Positions 54,386-62,085 of a stretch of DNA of 64,000 nucleotides are shown here, one piece after another. The position numbers were made by a program, and so were the translations under genes. The stretch spans positions 806,001 through 870,000 of the forward strand of contig NZ_CP075170.1 of assembly GCF_024399315.1 (NCBI RefSeq). Direction: 5' to 3'. The DNA comes from Chryseobacterium sp. MA9. GTDB taxonomy: Bacteria; Bacteroidota; Bacteroidia; Flavobacteriales; Weeksellaceae. Every line of letters begins with the position of its first letter. The stretch's first letter is position 1. The notes beneath the pieces were generated by a model. That model was not told the origin of the DNA. It searched no databases and saw only the letters and a program-made list of their open reading frames with translations.

Positions 54386-56854
54386 ATGGCACACCGGATT
54401 TATCTATACAATTATGATCAAAAATCGAATCAAACATTCGATACCTATCTAGGAGAATGGAACTACGAAATTCCATTATTGCTGTATCCTCTGCTGGCAG
54501 AAGATATCACAGTGGAAGGTGTTGAGTTTTTCTCTGATAAAAACCAGGGAATTGTTCAGCTGCGTTATTTTTTCAATCTTCTGGCAGATACCTATCAGCT
54601 GCATTACAAAAAAGCTTACTATGAACCTGTCAATAGAATGTTTGAGTTTCTGGAAGCCTTGCCTTACGACTCTTTCGTATTGAATGCAACGGATGTTTTC
54701 AACATGAACGAAGAAAAACATAAGGTACAGGCAAAGGAATGGCTGGTGGAAATTCAGCAGAAAAAGAAGCTGTATAAAAAAGCTGTGGAAACTCAGAATC
54801 TTTCGTTGTTAGATCCCCTGTTCTCACAAACAGGATATTCCTCATTTCTCGAAATTTTACAAACCGACTGGATTAATTACGGATTGGGATATTTTGAAGA
54901 ACTTGCTTATAAAAAAGCCGCATCTTCTATATTTGAAGAAGACGGAAAATTCGGTCTGAAGGATTCAAAAGGTGCTGTTTTAGCTCCGGCCATTTATGAT
55001 GATATTTTTGAAGCAGACTATAATTATAGCATATCTGTGGTTCAGAAAGGTACTTTGTTTGGTTACCTGCAAAGTGATGGAAAAGAATGGATTCCTCCAG
55101 TGTATGAGGATGCTTTTGATGTATTCGATTTTGCCCAGGAACCTTTAGGTGAAGTAAAAGTGAATGGAAAATCAGGTATTTTAAAAATCTATTCAAACAC
55201 CTGGCTGATTCCTGCTGATTACGATGCAATTGAAAGGATAGCTTATGGATTCTTAAGTGTAGAAAAAGACGGAAAATTTGGAGTTTACAGTGATGAAAAT
55301 GGTCTTATTATTCCTGCTGAAAGTGAAAATTCCTATGAGTACGATTATTTTCCTGAACTTTTTTTTACCAAGCAAAAAGGAACCGGCAAACGTAAATATT
55401 ATACGAAAGAAGGAAACTATCTGGGTGATTTTTTAGAAGGCAGCATCTTAAAAACAAGTGCCTGCTTCTGGATTAAACCGAATAAATTTGACAAAAAAGG
55501 AAGGTTAATAGATGAAAAAGGCAGCCTTATAATAGACGATGCTGATCAGCTGATTTTAATAGATAATTTTGAAATTCTCGCAATCCGTAAAGATAAAAGC
55601 TGGAAAATCTATCACGCCTTAAAACATCAGTTCCTGTTAGAAAATGAATCTATTATTAAAGTAAAAGCAGAATCAAATGTTGGATATAAAAACAATGTCT
55701 TTATCCTGGAAACCAAAACCGGAGTAGGACTTTTTGATGCAGACAGTGAGAGTTGGTTAATCAATCCTCAATCAGAAATTAAACAGATTCATTATGTGGA
55801 AAATGGATTTTTATCGATTCAAAAAAATGAAGGTTATCAATTGTTCGATTTTGAGAATGGTCTGTCAGCCCAATTGTATGATTATATTTCCAATCCTTTA
55901 AATTATAGAACGGAAGAAGGGCTGTTATTTTTATATCAGGGTGAAGCTATGTTCAGAATGCATGAAGATAAAAACATTCATAGGGTAGAAACTTCCGGGT
56001 ATGGTGCTGTTTATTTGGACCGGTATTCATTTCGGGGGAAAGACTTAGAATATTTTACTTCCTTTTATAACCGTTGGAAGAGCCGGGCTGGTAAAAACTC
56101 CGAACAGTTCATGGAGGTCGGAATTATAAAAAAAATGGCTTTTGACGCAAAAGAAAATCAAAATTATCAGGAAGCCCTTCGTTTGTTTGAGTTATCTGCA
56201 CAGAAAGACGACCTGGACAGCTGGGTAGAAATGGGGATATTACTCACCGATCCTGAGATTGAATCATTATTTGATCCGCAAAAAGGAATTGCATATTACG
56301 AAAAAGCAGCACAGCAAAATCATCCTGTAGCCTGGAACAATATTGGGGCTTTGTATCATAACGGAATAGGGTATTCTTTTAATATCAAAAAAGCGATTCA
56401 GGCTTACGGAAAAAGCGCTGAGCTGGGTGACGGAATGGCGCTTGCCAATCTAGGTGATCTGTATTATTTTGGAGAACATGTACTTCAGGATTATGATAAA
56501 GCTTTGGATTTTTATCAGAAAGCCGAGAAAAAATACTACTATAATTACGATAAAATCTCAGAAATCTATTACCAATTAAGAGATTATAAAAATCTTCTGG
56601 TGTATTTAAAGAAAGACTATGATCAGTCTTATTCAGGGATTTATTATGGTATTATTTACGAACTTGGTATGGGAGTAAAAGCAGATTTGAAGAAAGCTAT
56701 TAAGTATTTTGAACAAGCTAATGCTTACAGTGCCTACGAATATGCAGCTCAACGTTTGGTGTATTACTATGGTGAAGATCCGGTATTTAAAAATGAAAAG
56801 AAATTTCAGAAATGGAGATCTTTCGCTGAAAAGCATGGTTTCGAAATAGATTAG
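54386..56854 (+). CDS. WG-repeat and Sel1-repeat protein
   Basis: 822 residues, no signal peptide. About 185-320 and weaker copies to 500 are WG/KWG repeats (KFGLKDSKGAVLAPAIYDDI, KSGILKIYSNTWLIPADYD, KFGVYSDENGLIIPAE). From about 585 to 800, Sel1 (TPR-like) repeats follow, such as NHPVAWNNIGALYHNGIGY and GMALANLGDLYYFGE. The N-terminal 170 residues (IYLYNYDQKSNQTFDTYLGE) are unassigned. Both repeat types mediate protein-protein contacts. It precedes a two-component system by 34 nt. Confidence 0.82.
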   Translation: MAHRIYLYNYDQKSNQTFDTYLGEWNYEIPLLLYPLLAEDITVEGVEFFSDKNQGIVQLRYFFNLLADTYQLHYKKAYYEPVNRMFEFLEALPYDSFVLNATDVFNMNEEKHKVQAKEWLVEIQQKKKLYKKAVETQNLSLLDPLFSQTGYSSFLEILQTDWINYGLGYFEELAYKKAASSIFEEDGKFGLKDSKGAVLAPAIYDDIFEADYNYSISVVQKGTLFGYLQSDGKEWIPPVYEDAFDVFDFAQEPLGEVKVNGKSGILKIYSNTWLIPADYDAIERIAYGFLSVEKDGKFGVYSDENGLIIPAESENSYEYDYFPELFFTKQKGTGKRKYYTKEGNYLGDFLEGSILKTSACFWIKPNKFDKKGRLIDEKGSLIIDDADQLILIDNFEILAIRKDKSWKIYHALKHQFLLENESIIKVKAESNVGYKNNVFILETKTGVGLFDADSESWLINPQSEIKQIHYVENGFLSIQKNEGYQLFDFENGLSAQLYDYISNPLNYRTEEGLLFLYQGEAMFRMHEDKNIHRVETSGYGAVYLDRYSFRGKDLEYFTSFYNRWKSRAGKNSEQFMEVGIIKKMAFDAKENQNYQEALRLFELSAQKDDLDSWVEMGILLTDPEIESLFDPQKGIAYYEKAAQQNHPVAWNNIGALYHNGIGYSFNIKKAIQAYGKSAELGDGMALANLGDLYYFGEHVLQDYDKALDFYQKAEKKYYYNYDKISEIYYQLRDYKNLLVYLKKDYDQSYSGIYYGIIYELGMGVKADLKKAIKYFEQANAYSAYEYAAQRLVYYYGEDPVFKNEKKFQKWRSFAEKHGFEID

Positions 56855-56888
56855 CAGGGATTTACCTATATTTACGTTCCTTAATGGA

Positions 56889-59123
56889 ATGAAATTTAAT
56901 AGAGATAAGGGTTTGATGTACAGGTTATTATTTATATTTACTTTATGTGTTTGTCCGTTTTTTGCTCAGGCGCAGGATGTTTTAAGCAAATTAGAAAAGG
57001 AATATAGCCATGCTTCAAATAATACTGCAGAGCAGCTTAATCTGGCTCCCAAATTTGCTACTGCCTTATTTTTCCATAAATTGAAATCCAGATCCTATCA
57101 GATTTTAGAAACCAATATTCGCATTGCAGCAAAACAGGCCGATGGGAAATATGCCACCATTTTGTATGCTGTGCAAGCTATGAATTACCGGCTGGATAAT
57201 AAAGAAGCTGAATCTTCAAAAAGCCTGGAGATGGCAAGGGCGTATAGTTTAAAAACGAGCAGCAATGAAGCGAAAGGCTACTTACAGTATGCTAAGGGAT
57301 GGATTCTAATACGTAGTAATAAAACGGCAGATGCCGTTGCCGCTTACCTGAAAGCCATTGACTATTACGAAAATTCGCCAACTACTTCTACACTATATGG
57401 GAGATTTGGCAACGCAGCGAAAGAATTGTCCACTATTTATTCCAATCTTAATGAATACCAGCTTGAAGAAAAATATAGCAAACAGTTTTTGCTGTTAGCA
57501 TCCAAACAAAATGACCCCAATCTTATCTTCGATGCTTATATGCGAATGGGGTATGTGTATGAACAAAAGTACATTCAAAATCCATCAAATACGGAACTGA
57601 GAAATAAAACAGAACAGTATTATCTGCAGGCTATTACAACTTTTAACAAGAATAAAGATGCCATGCTCAACAGGAGCAGCCTTTCCTATGCTGCCATCAA
57701 CCTAGCGAATTTGTATACGGGTTTTGACAGCGATAAAGCAATGCAGTATGCCCAGCTGGCCAATAAGGTCAGTCTTGAAACCGGTGATGCTATTCATATT
57801 GCTTCTTCATTTGGGATTCTGGCAGAACTGGCTCTACAGGATAAAAATTATGATTTAGCCAAATCTTATTTTTTAAAAGCCTCCATGGAGATTGGAAAAA
57901 GCCCGGTGAGAGATCATAATATAGAATTATCTATTCTTGAATCTCTATCCAGAATTAGTGAAGAGCAGGGGAATTACAAAGAAGCGTTGACTTCTTATAA
58001 AAGTTATGTTGATAAATACAAAAGTGTTTACGACCAGGAAAAACTGGATATTACCAAAAGATTAGAATCACAGTTTGATAAAGAGAGACAAGAACAGAAA
58101 TATATAAAACTGCAGCTGGAAAGTGACAAGAAAGCACAGGAAATTAAGTTGATCAACATTCTTCGGGCACAGCGTGAACAGGTCTATAACAACTTAAAAC
58201 TGGTGGAAGAAAACCAACGGGAACGACTGAAGTTTTCAGAACTTGAATCAGAGAAAAAAGAACAGCAGCTTCGTTTGGCAAAACTGGAAACCCAGCAGAA
58301 GAATAACGATATTAATAATTTCAAAAAGCTACTGGCATTCAAGGAAAAGATTAATACTTACTACATTTTTTTTATTATCTTTTTTATTGTTCTGATCCTC
58401 TTATTGCTCTATGCCTATAAGCAACGTGCTAAGTCTATGAAACAAAGAGACGAATTGCATGCCCTGGCTATGGAAAAAGAGAAACAAAATTCAAAAATTT
58501 CCACACTTACAGCATTGCTTGAAGGGCAGGAACAGGAACGAGGCCGTCTTGCCCGTGATCTTCATGACGGATTGGGAGGTTTGCTTTCAGGAACTAAACA
58601 TCAACTGTCTTATTTAAATCCTCATCAATCTGAAAATATAGAGGAGGGAATTTCAAAATCGATTGATCAGATTGATGGAGCTGTAGAAGAGTTAAGACGG
58701 GTAGCGCATAATTTAATGCCTGATTTATTAACGAAATACGGTTTGGAAGTAGCCATTCAGGAGTTTGCTTCCCGCATATCCAATAATGCATTAGAGATCC
58801 ATACCGAATTTATCAATTACAGTAATTCCATATCACAGGAAAAGCAGCTGATTATATACAGAATTATTCAGGAATTGGTCAACAACGCGATAAAACATGC
58901 TGATACATCCGAAATTATTGTTCAGATAAGTGAAGAAGAAAACCTATTAAATCTTACAGTAGAAGATAATGGTAAAGGTTTCGACCATACAAGCCTAGAT
59001 GTTAGAAAAACAGCAGGGTTTCACAATATAGAATTAAGAGTCCAATTTTTAAAAGGAACGATGAATATCACCTCCGAATTGAATATTGGTACCAGTATAG
59101 AACTTCAAATTCCCATTCATTAA
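56889..59123 (+). CDS. Hybrid-topology sensor histidine kinase with TPR input (NarL/LuxR-type)
   Basis: 744 residues. Signal or first membrane segment (YRLLFIFTLCVCPFFAQA), a periplasmic TPR domain to about residue 380, a coiled coil, one transmembrane segment (INTYYIFFIIFFIVLILLLL, about 480-505) and a HisKA_3 domain with His559 in ARDLHDGLGGLL. The HATPase_c domain follows with NNAIKHA and VEDNGKGFD. The response regulator gene starts 2 nt after it. Signal unknown; the design is common in Bacteroidetes. Confidence 0.92.
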   Translation: MKFNRDKGLMYRLLFIFTLCVCPFFAQAQDVLSKLEKEYSHASNNTAEQLNLAPKFATALFFHKLKSRSYQILETNIRIAAKQADGKYATILYAVQAMNYRLDNKEAESSKSLEMARAYSLKTSSNEAKGYLQYAKGWILIRSNKTADAVAAYLKAIDYYENSPTTSTLYGRFGNAAKELSTIYSNLNEYQLEEKYSKQFLLLASKQNDPNLIFDAYMRMGYVYEQKYIQNPSNTELRNKTEQYYLQAITTFNKNKDAMLNRSSLSYAAINLANLYTGFDSDKAMQYAQLANKVSLETGDAIHIASSFGILAELALQDKNYDLAKSYFLKASMEIGKSPVRDHNIELSILESLSRISEEQGNYKEALTSYKSYVDKYKSVYDQEKLDITKRLESQFDKERQEQKYIKLQLESDKKAQEIKLINILRAQREQVYNNLKLVEENQRERLKFSELESEKKEQQLRLAKLETQQKNNDINNFKKLLAFKEKINTYYIFFIIFFIVLILLLLYAYKQRAKSMKQRDELHALAMEKEKQNSKISTLTALLEGQEQERGRLARDLHDGLGGLLSGTKHQLSYLNPHQSENIEEGISKSIDQIDGAVEELRRVAHNLMPDLLTKYGLEVAIQEFASRISNNALEIHTEFINYSNSISQEKQLIIYRIIQELVNNAIKHADTSEIIVQISEEENLLNLTVEDNGKGFDHTSLDVRKTAGFHNIELRVQFLKGTMNITSELNIGTSIELQIPIH

Positions 59124-59125
59124 AC

Positions 59126-59755
59126 ATGATAAAAGTAGCCATAACAGATGATCATCCACTTCTCTTAGAAGGACTGAAGAATATTTTAGGAAACAGCAAT
59201 ACGATAGATGTTGTAGATTGTTTCAGAAACGTTTCTGAAATGAATGCAGGCCTGGCAAAACAAGCAGTCGATATTTTGTTGCTGGACATCAATCTGGTAG
59301 ATATCAACAGTATCGAACTGATTAAACCATTGAAGAAAAAGTATGGAAATCTGCAAATTATTATGCTTAGCGTTCACAATGAACTGCCTGTAATTAACAG
59401 TACTCTTGCTGAAGGTGCTTTGGGATACATTCAGAAAAATGCTTCGGTTTCCGAAATCCTTGAAGGGATTACTGCCGTATATGCAGGTAACCGGTTTTTA
59501 TGCTCACAAACCAAGTCTGTTCTGGAGAAAAAAAATGGAGGTGGATTAAATCAGGTTCCGAAACTGACACGAAGAGAAAAGGAAATTTTAGCCGAAGCAG
59601 CAAAAGGACTTACAACCAATCAAATGGCAGAAAAGCTCTTCATAAGCCCGCACACGGTAGAAAGCCACAGAAAAAACCTTATTGAAAAATTTCAAACCTC
59701 TAATCTTAGTTCTGCTATTAAACTGGCCATAGAATACGGTTTGGTGATCGAATAA
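59126..59755 (+). CDS. NarL/LuxR-family response regulator
   Basis: 209 residues. Receiver domain with Asp8/Asp9 acidic pocket and phospho-acceptor Asp54 in ILLLDINLVD, a lysine in GYIQKNAS, and a C-terminal LuxR helix-turn-helix (LTRREKEILAEAAKGL, TTNQMAEKLFISPHTVESHR). Partner of the kinase upstream by 2-nt spacing. Target genes unknown. Confidence 0.94.
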   Translation: MIKVAITDDHPLLLEGLKNILGNSNTIDVVDCFRNVSEMNAGLAKQAVDILLLDINLVDINSIELIKPLKKKYGNLQIIMLSVHNELPVINSTLAEGALGYIQKNASVSEILEGITAVYAGNRFLCSQTKSVLEKKNGGGLNQVPKLTRREKEILAEAAKGLTTNQMAEKLFISPHTVESHRKNLIEKFQTSNLSSAIKLAIEYGLVIE

Positions 59756-59769
59756 AATATTCATCCAGC

Positions 59770-59808
59770 AAAAAGGTCTGCTTACATCGTAAAAGCAGAC
59801 CTTTTTTT
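59770..59808. terminator. Bidirectional terminator
   Basis: AAAAAGGTCTGCTT pairs with AAGCAGACCTTTTT over a short loop, with T tracts on both strands. It separates the response regulator gene from the leftward gene at 59838. Confidence 0.9.
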
Positions 59809-59837
59809 ATATAATCAAATAATTGGGTGTGTACTCA

Positions 59838-60404
59838 TTAATCTTTGAACCTCAAAGCAGCCTGAAACAGGTTTTTCTTTCCTACTAAATCATATTCGTC
59901 GTTATATGCAGGCTCATACATTAATATGAAAACGCTGCCGTCAAAATCCTTTAAATCAATGGGCTGATCCACCATGATGTCATAAAAACGAGTAATGGTA
60001 CGTGTAGCTGTCCATTGTTTTGCATTACCTTTAGGATTTTTATCGAATCTATGATCTTTCGCATCAGTATAATACCAATACGAAGGCGCCGAATCCATTA
60101 AAAACATTTCTTTGTCCTTATTATACAGCTCCTCCGCCATACCCGTATTCTGAAACCAGGGAATCTCGGTGTTCAAAACGCCCAGAGCTCCGGCATAAAT
60201 ATCTTTATTTGTAGTGGCACCCACTAAAAACCCTTCCAGATTGGAGGACGTAATTTCAAATTGGAAGGTTGATTTTTTCAGGTCGTAGACATCATTTACA
60301 GGTTTAATTACTTTTCCGTCCTGTTTAATAACTACCTTCAGCGATTGTGCAAAAGTTATAAAACTTAGTAAACAAAAAAGAATGGTCAAACTTAATTTTT
60401 TCAT
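59838..60404 (-). CDS. Secreted protein of unknown function
   Basis: 188 residues with signal peptide MKKLSLTILFCLLSFITFA. The mature part is beta-rich and aromatic (VYDLKKSTFQFEITSSN, APSYWYYTDAKDHRF, FILMYEPAYNDEYD). No lipobox, sorting domain or known motif. A TATCTTTG box at 60426-60433 on the minus strand lies 22 nt upstream of the ATG. Confidence 0.65.
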   Translation of the reverse strand: MKKLSLTILFCLLSFITFAQSLKVVIKQDGKVIKPVNDVYDLKKSTFQFEITSSNLEGFLVGATTNKDIYAGALGVLNTEIPWFQNTGMAEELYNKDKEMFLMDSAPSYWYYTDAKDHRFDKNPKGNAKQWTATRTITRFYDIMVDQPIDLKDFDGSVFILMYEPAYNDEYDLVGKKNLFQAALRFKD

Positions 60405-60425
60405 TGTTCTCTTTAAATATTAGCG

Positions 60426-60433
60426 CAAAGATA
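60426..60433 (-). promoter_or_regulatory. Probable -7 element (TATCTTTG)
   Basis: Perfect TAnnTTTG box on the minus strand, just upstream of the secreted protein gene; followed by GCGC. No clear -33 box. Confidence 0.5.
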
Positions 60434-60475
60434 TTAGACTTTAATACCATATGCACTGGCTGGTTTCAGGGGTTT

Positions 60476-60616
60476 TTAGTGATGGAAGCACGAAGTTATT
60501 GAAGTTCTATAACGGAATTTCAGGCGTATGTTGTTCATTTCTGATGTTTTGTTCTGTTGATTGCATCCCACAAAAACAACCATAGATGATATAACGATTT
60601 GATTTAATATTTTCAT
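60476..60616 (-). CDS. Small lipoprotein (46 aa)
   Basis: A short frame starting MKILNQIVISSMVVFVGCNQ, a good lipoprotein signal with lipobox FVGC, then NKTSEMNN and a basic tail. TACATTTG at 60632-60639 on the minus strand is a perfect -7 box, with GTTG at about -33. The leader would be only about ten nucleotides. The tail looks less natural than the head, so a truncated gene is possible. Apart from this, 60405-60774 has nothing. Confidence 0.45.
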   Translation of the reverse strand: MKILNQIVISSMVVFVGCNQQNKTSEMNNIRLKFRYRTSITSCFHH

Positions 60617-60774
60617 TTTCTCTATTTTGGGCAAATGTATCAGTATTCAGACCAGCAGCCAACAAAACCGCCTGATATAGGGAATAAATGGCCGAAAACA
60701 GGGATATATTGAATGGCAGAATTTGGACAATTTTACCAAACGATAAACTAAGTATTGTAAATTATTTATAAAAA

Positions 60775-61338
60775 ATGAAAAACGTAATAACCAGCCTTTC
60801 AGTTGTGATTGTTTTGTTAGCTTCCTGTTCACCTGCTACAGAAAAAAAAGTGGAAAAAGTGGCTTCTACGGATGCGAAAACAGCTCGGGTACCTGCATCT
60901 GGCCCGGAAAAAAATAATAAATCAAAATCAGAGATTCCAAGTGATTTCTCTACATTGGTTCCTATTGATGTATTGAATGGTAAAAGCACAAGTGTATATG
61001 AGAAATATGGGATAGAATTCTCCGGCAACTGCTATTCATGCGATTTAGCAAGCTTATCCATCACAAAGAATAAAATAATATGGACAAACGTTTGCGATGA
61101 AAAAGATACATTTGAAATCAGTGATTTCTCATTCTCTAATGAAGGAAACAAAACTGTTTTTAAAACATCAGAAAGAACTTATATTTTAACTCAAATAGAT
61201 AAGAAAGCGCCTGTTTATGAATTGGTAATAGAAGGCCAGAAACTGGAATTAAAAAACAAAAGAGTATCCAAATATTTCACCACCCAAAAAGCTTTGCCCC
61301 TTTTTACAGAGCATGATTGCGGTGATTTTGAAGGATAG
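60775..61338 (+). CDS. Lipoprotein of unknown function
   Basis: 187 residues. Signal peptide MKNVITSLSVVIVLLASCSP with lipobox LASC, then a low-complexity Lys/Glu/Ser linker to about residue 60. The globular part (IEFSGNCYSCDLASLSITKN, NVCDEKDTFEISDFSFSN) has four cysteines, possibly in disulfides, and the chain ends FTEHDCGDFEG. No family recognised. Confidence 0.7.
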   Translation: MKNVITSLSVVIVLLASCSPATEKKVEKVASTDAKTARVPASGPEKNNKSKSEIPSDFSTLVPIDVLNGKSTSVYEKYGIEFSGNCYSCDLASLSITKNKIIWTNVCDEKDTFEISDFSFSNEGNKTVFKTSERTYILTQIDKKAPVYELVIEGQKLELKNKRVSKYFTTQKALPLFTEHDCGDFEG

Positions 61339-61364
61339 TAAAGCCTTATAAGTATTTAAAATAA

Positions 61365-61390
61365 AAAACCTCAAATTGCTTTGAGGTTTT
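61365..61390. terminator. Bidirectional terminator
   Basis: AAAACCTCAAA (61365-61375) and TTTGAGGTTTT (61380-61390) form an 11-bp stem with a 4-nt loop and A/T tracts on both sides. It ends the rightward lipoprotein gene and the leftward infC transcript. Confidence 0.88.
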
Positions 61391-61411
61391 ATATGTAAAA
61401 TAATGACTTAA

Positions 61412-61972
61412 TTATTTTGCCGGTTTTTTAGGACTCATCATCATAATCATCCTTTTTCCTTCAAGTTTAGGAAGCTGGTCTACTTTACCTACATGCTCTA
61501 GTTCCTGAGCTAGTTTTAAAAGCAAAATTTCTCCCTGGTCCTTAAAGATAATCGAACGTCCTTTAAAAAATACGTAGGTTTTTAGCTTAGAACCTTCTTC
61601 AAGGAATTTTTCAGCATGCTTCTTCTTGAATTCATAATCATGGTCATCAGTCTGAGGTCCGAAACGGATCTCTTTTACAACCACTTTTACTTGCTTAGCT
61701 TTAAGTTCCTTCTGTTTTTTCTTTTGCTCATATAAGAATTTTTTGTATTCTAATATTCTTGCAATAAAAGGTTCAGCCTTATCAGAAATTACTACTAAAT
61801 CCAATTCCTGGTCCGCAGCAATCTGTCTTGCTTTGTCAATTGGATAAATTCCTGGCTCTACGTTATCGCCCACCAAACGAAGCTCTCTCACACGAATTTT
61901 ATCGTTGATCAAGTGTAAGTCCTCCTGTACAGGACGTCTTTGTGGGCCCCTGTTGTTAAATCTTTGTGCTAT
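61412..61972 (-). CDS. infC: Translation initiation factor IF-3 (probable AUA start)
   Basis: 186 residues if started at the ATA codon at 61972. From TTG at 61912 the protein lacks its usual N-terminal arm. In frame upstream lies [20 protein letters not shown], which reads like genuine IF-3, and the next stop (61985-61987) leaves only AAT, TAT, AAT, ACA and ATA as candidates. IF-3 genes are known to use AUU, AUC or AUA, rejected by IF-3 itself (autoregulation). The core is standard: [20 protein letters not shown] and [20 protein letters not shown]. thrS lies 113 nt upstream. Confidence 0.93.
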   Translation of the reverse strand: MAQRFNNRGPQRRPVQEDLHLINDKIRVRELRLVGDNVEPGIYPIDKARQIAADQELDLVVISDKAEPFIARILEYKKFLYEQKKKQKELKAKQVKVVVKEIRFGPQTDDHDYEFKKKHAEKFLEEGSKLKTYVFFKGRSIIFKDQGEILLLKLAQELEHVGKVDQLPKLEGKRMIMMMSPKKPAK

Positions 61973-62085
61973 TGTATTATAATTTTATTGGTTAATTACT
62001 TAATTTAATTTGATTCAAATATTGAAAAATTGAAAAATTCCGTTACTATATTAACTTTTGAATCCTTCAATCTTTTAATTTTAAA

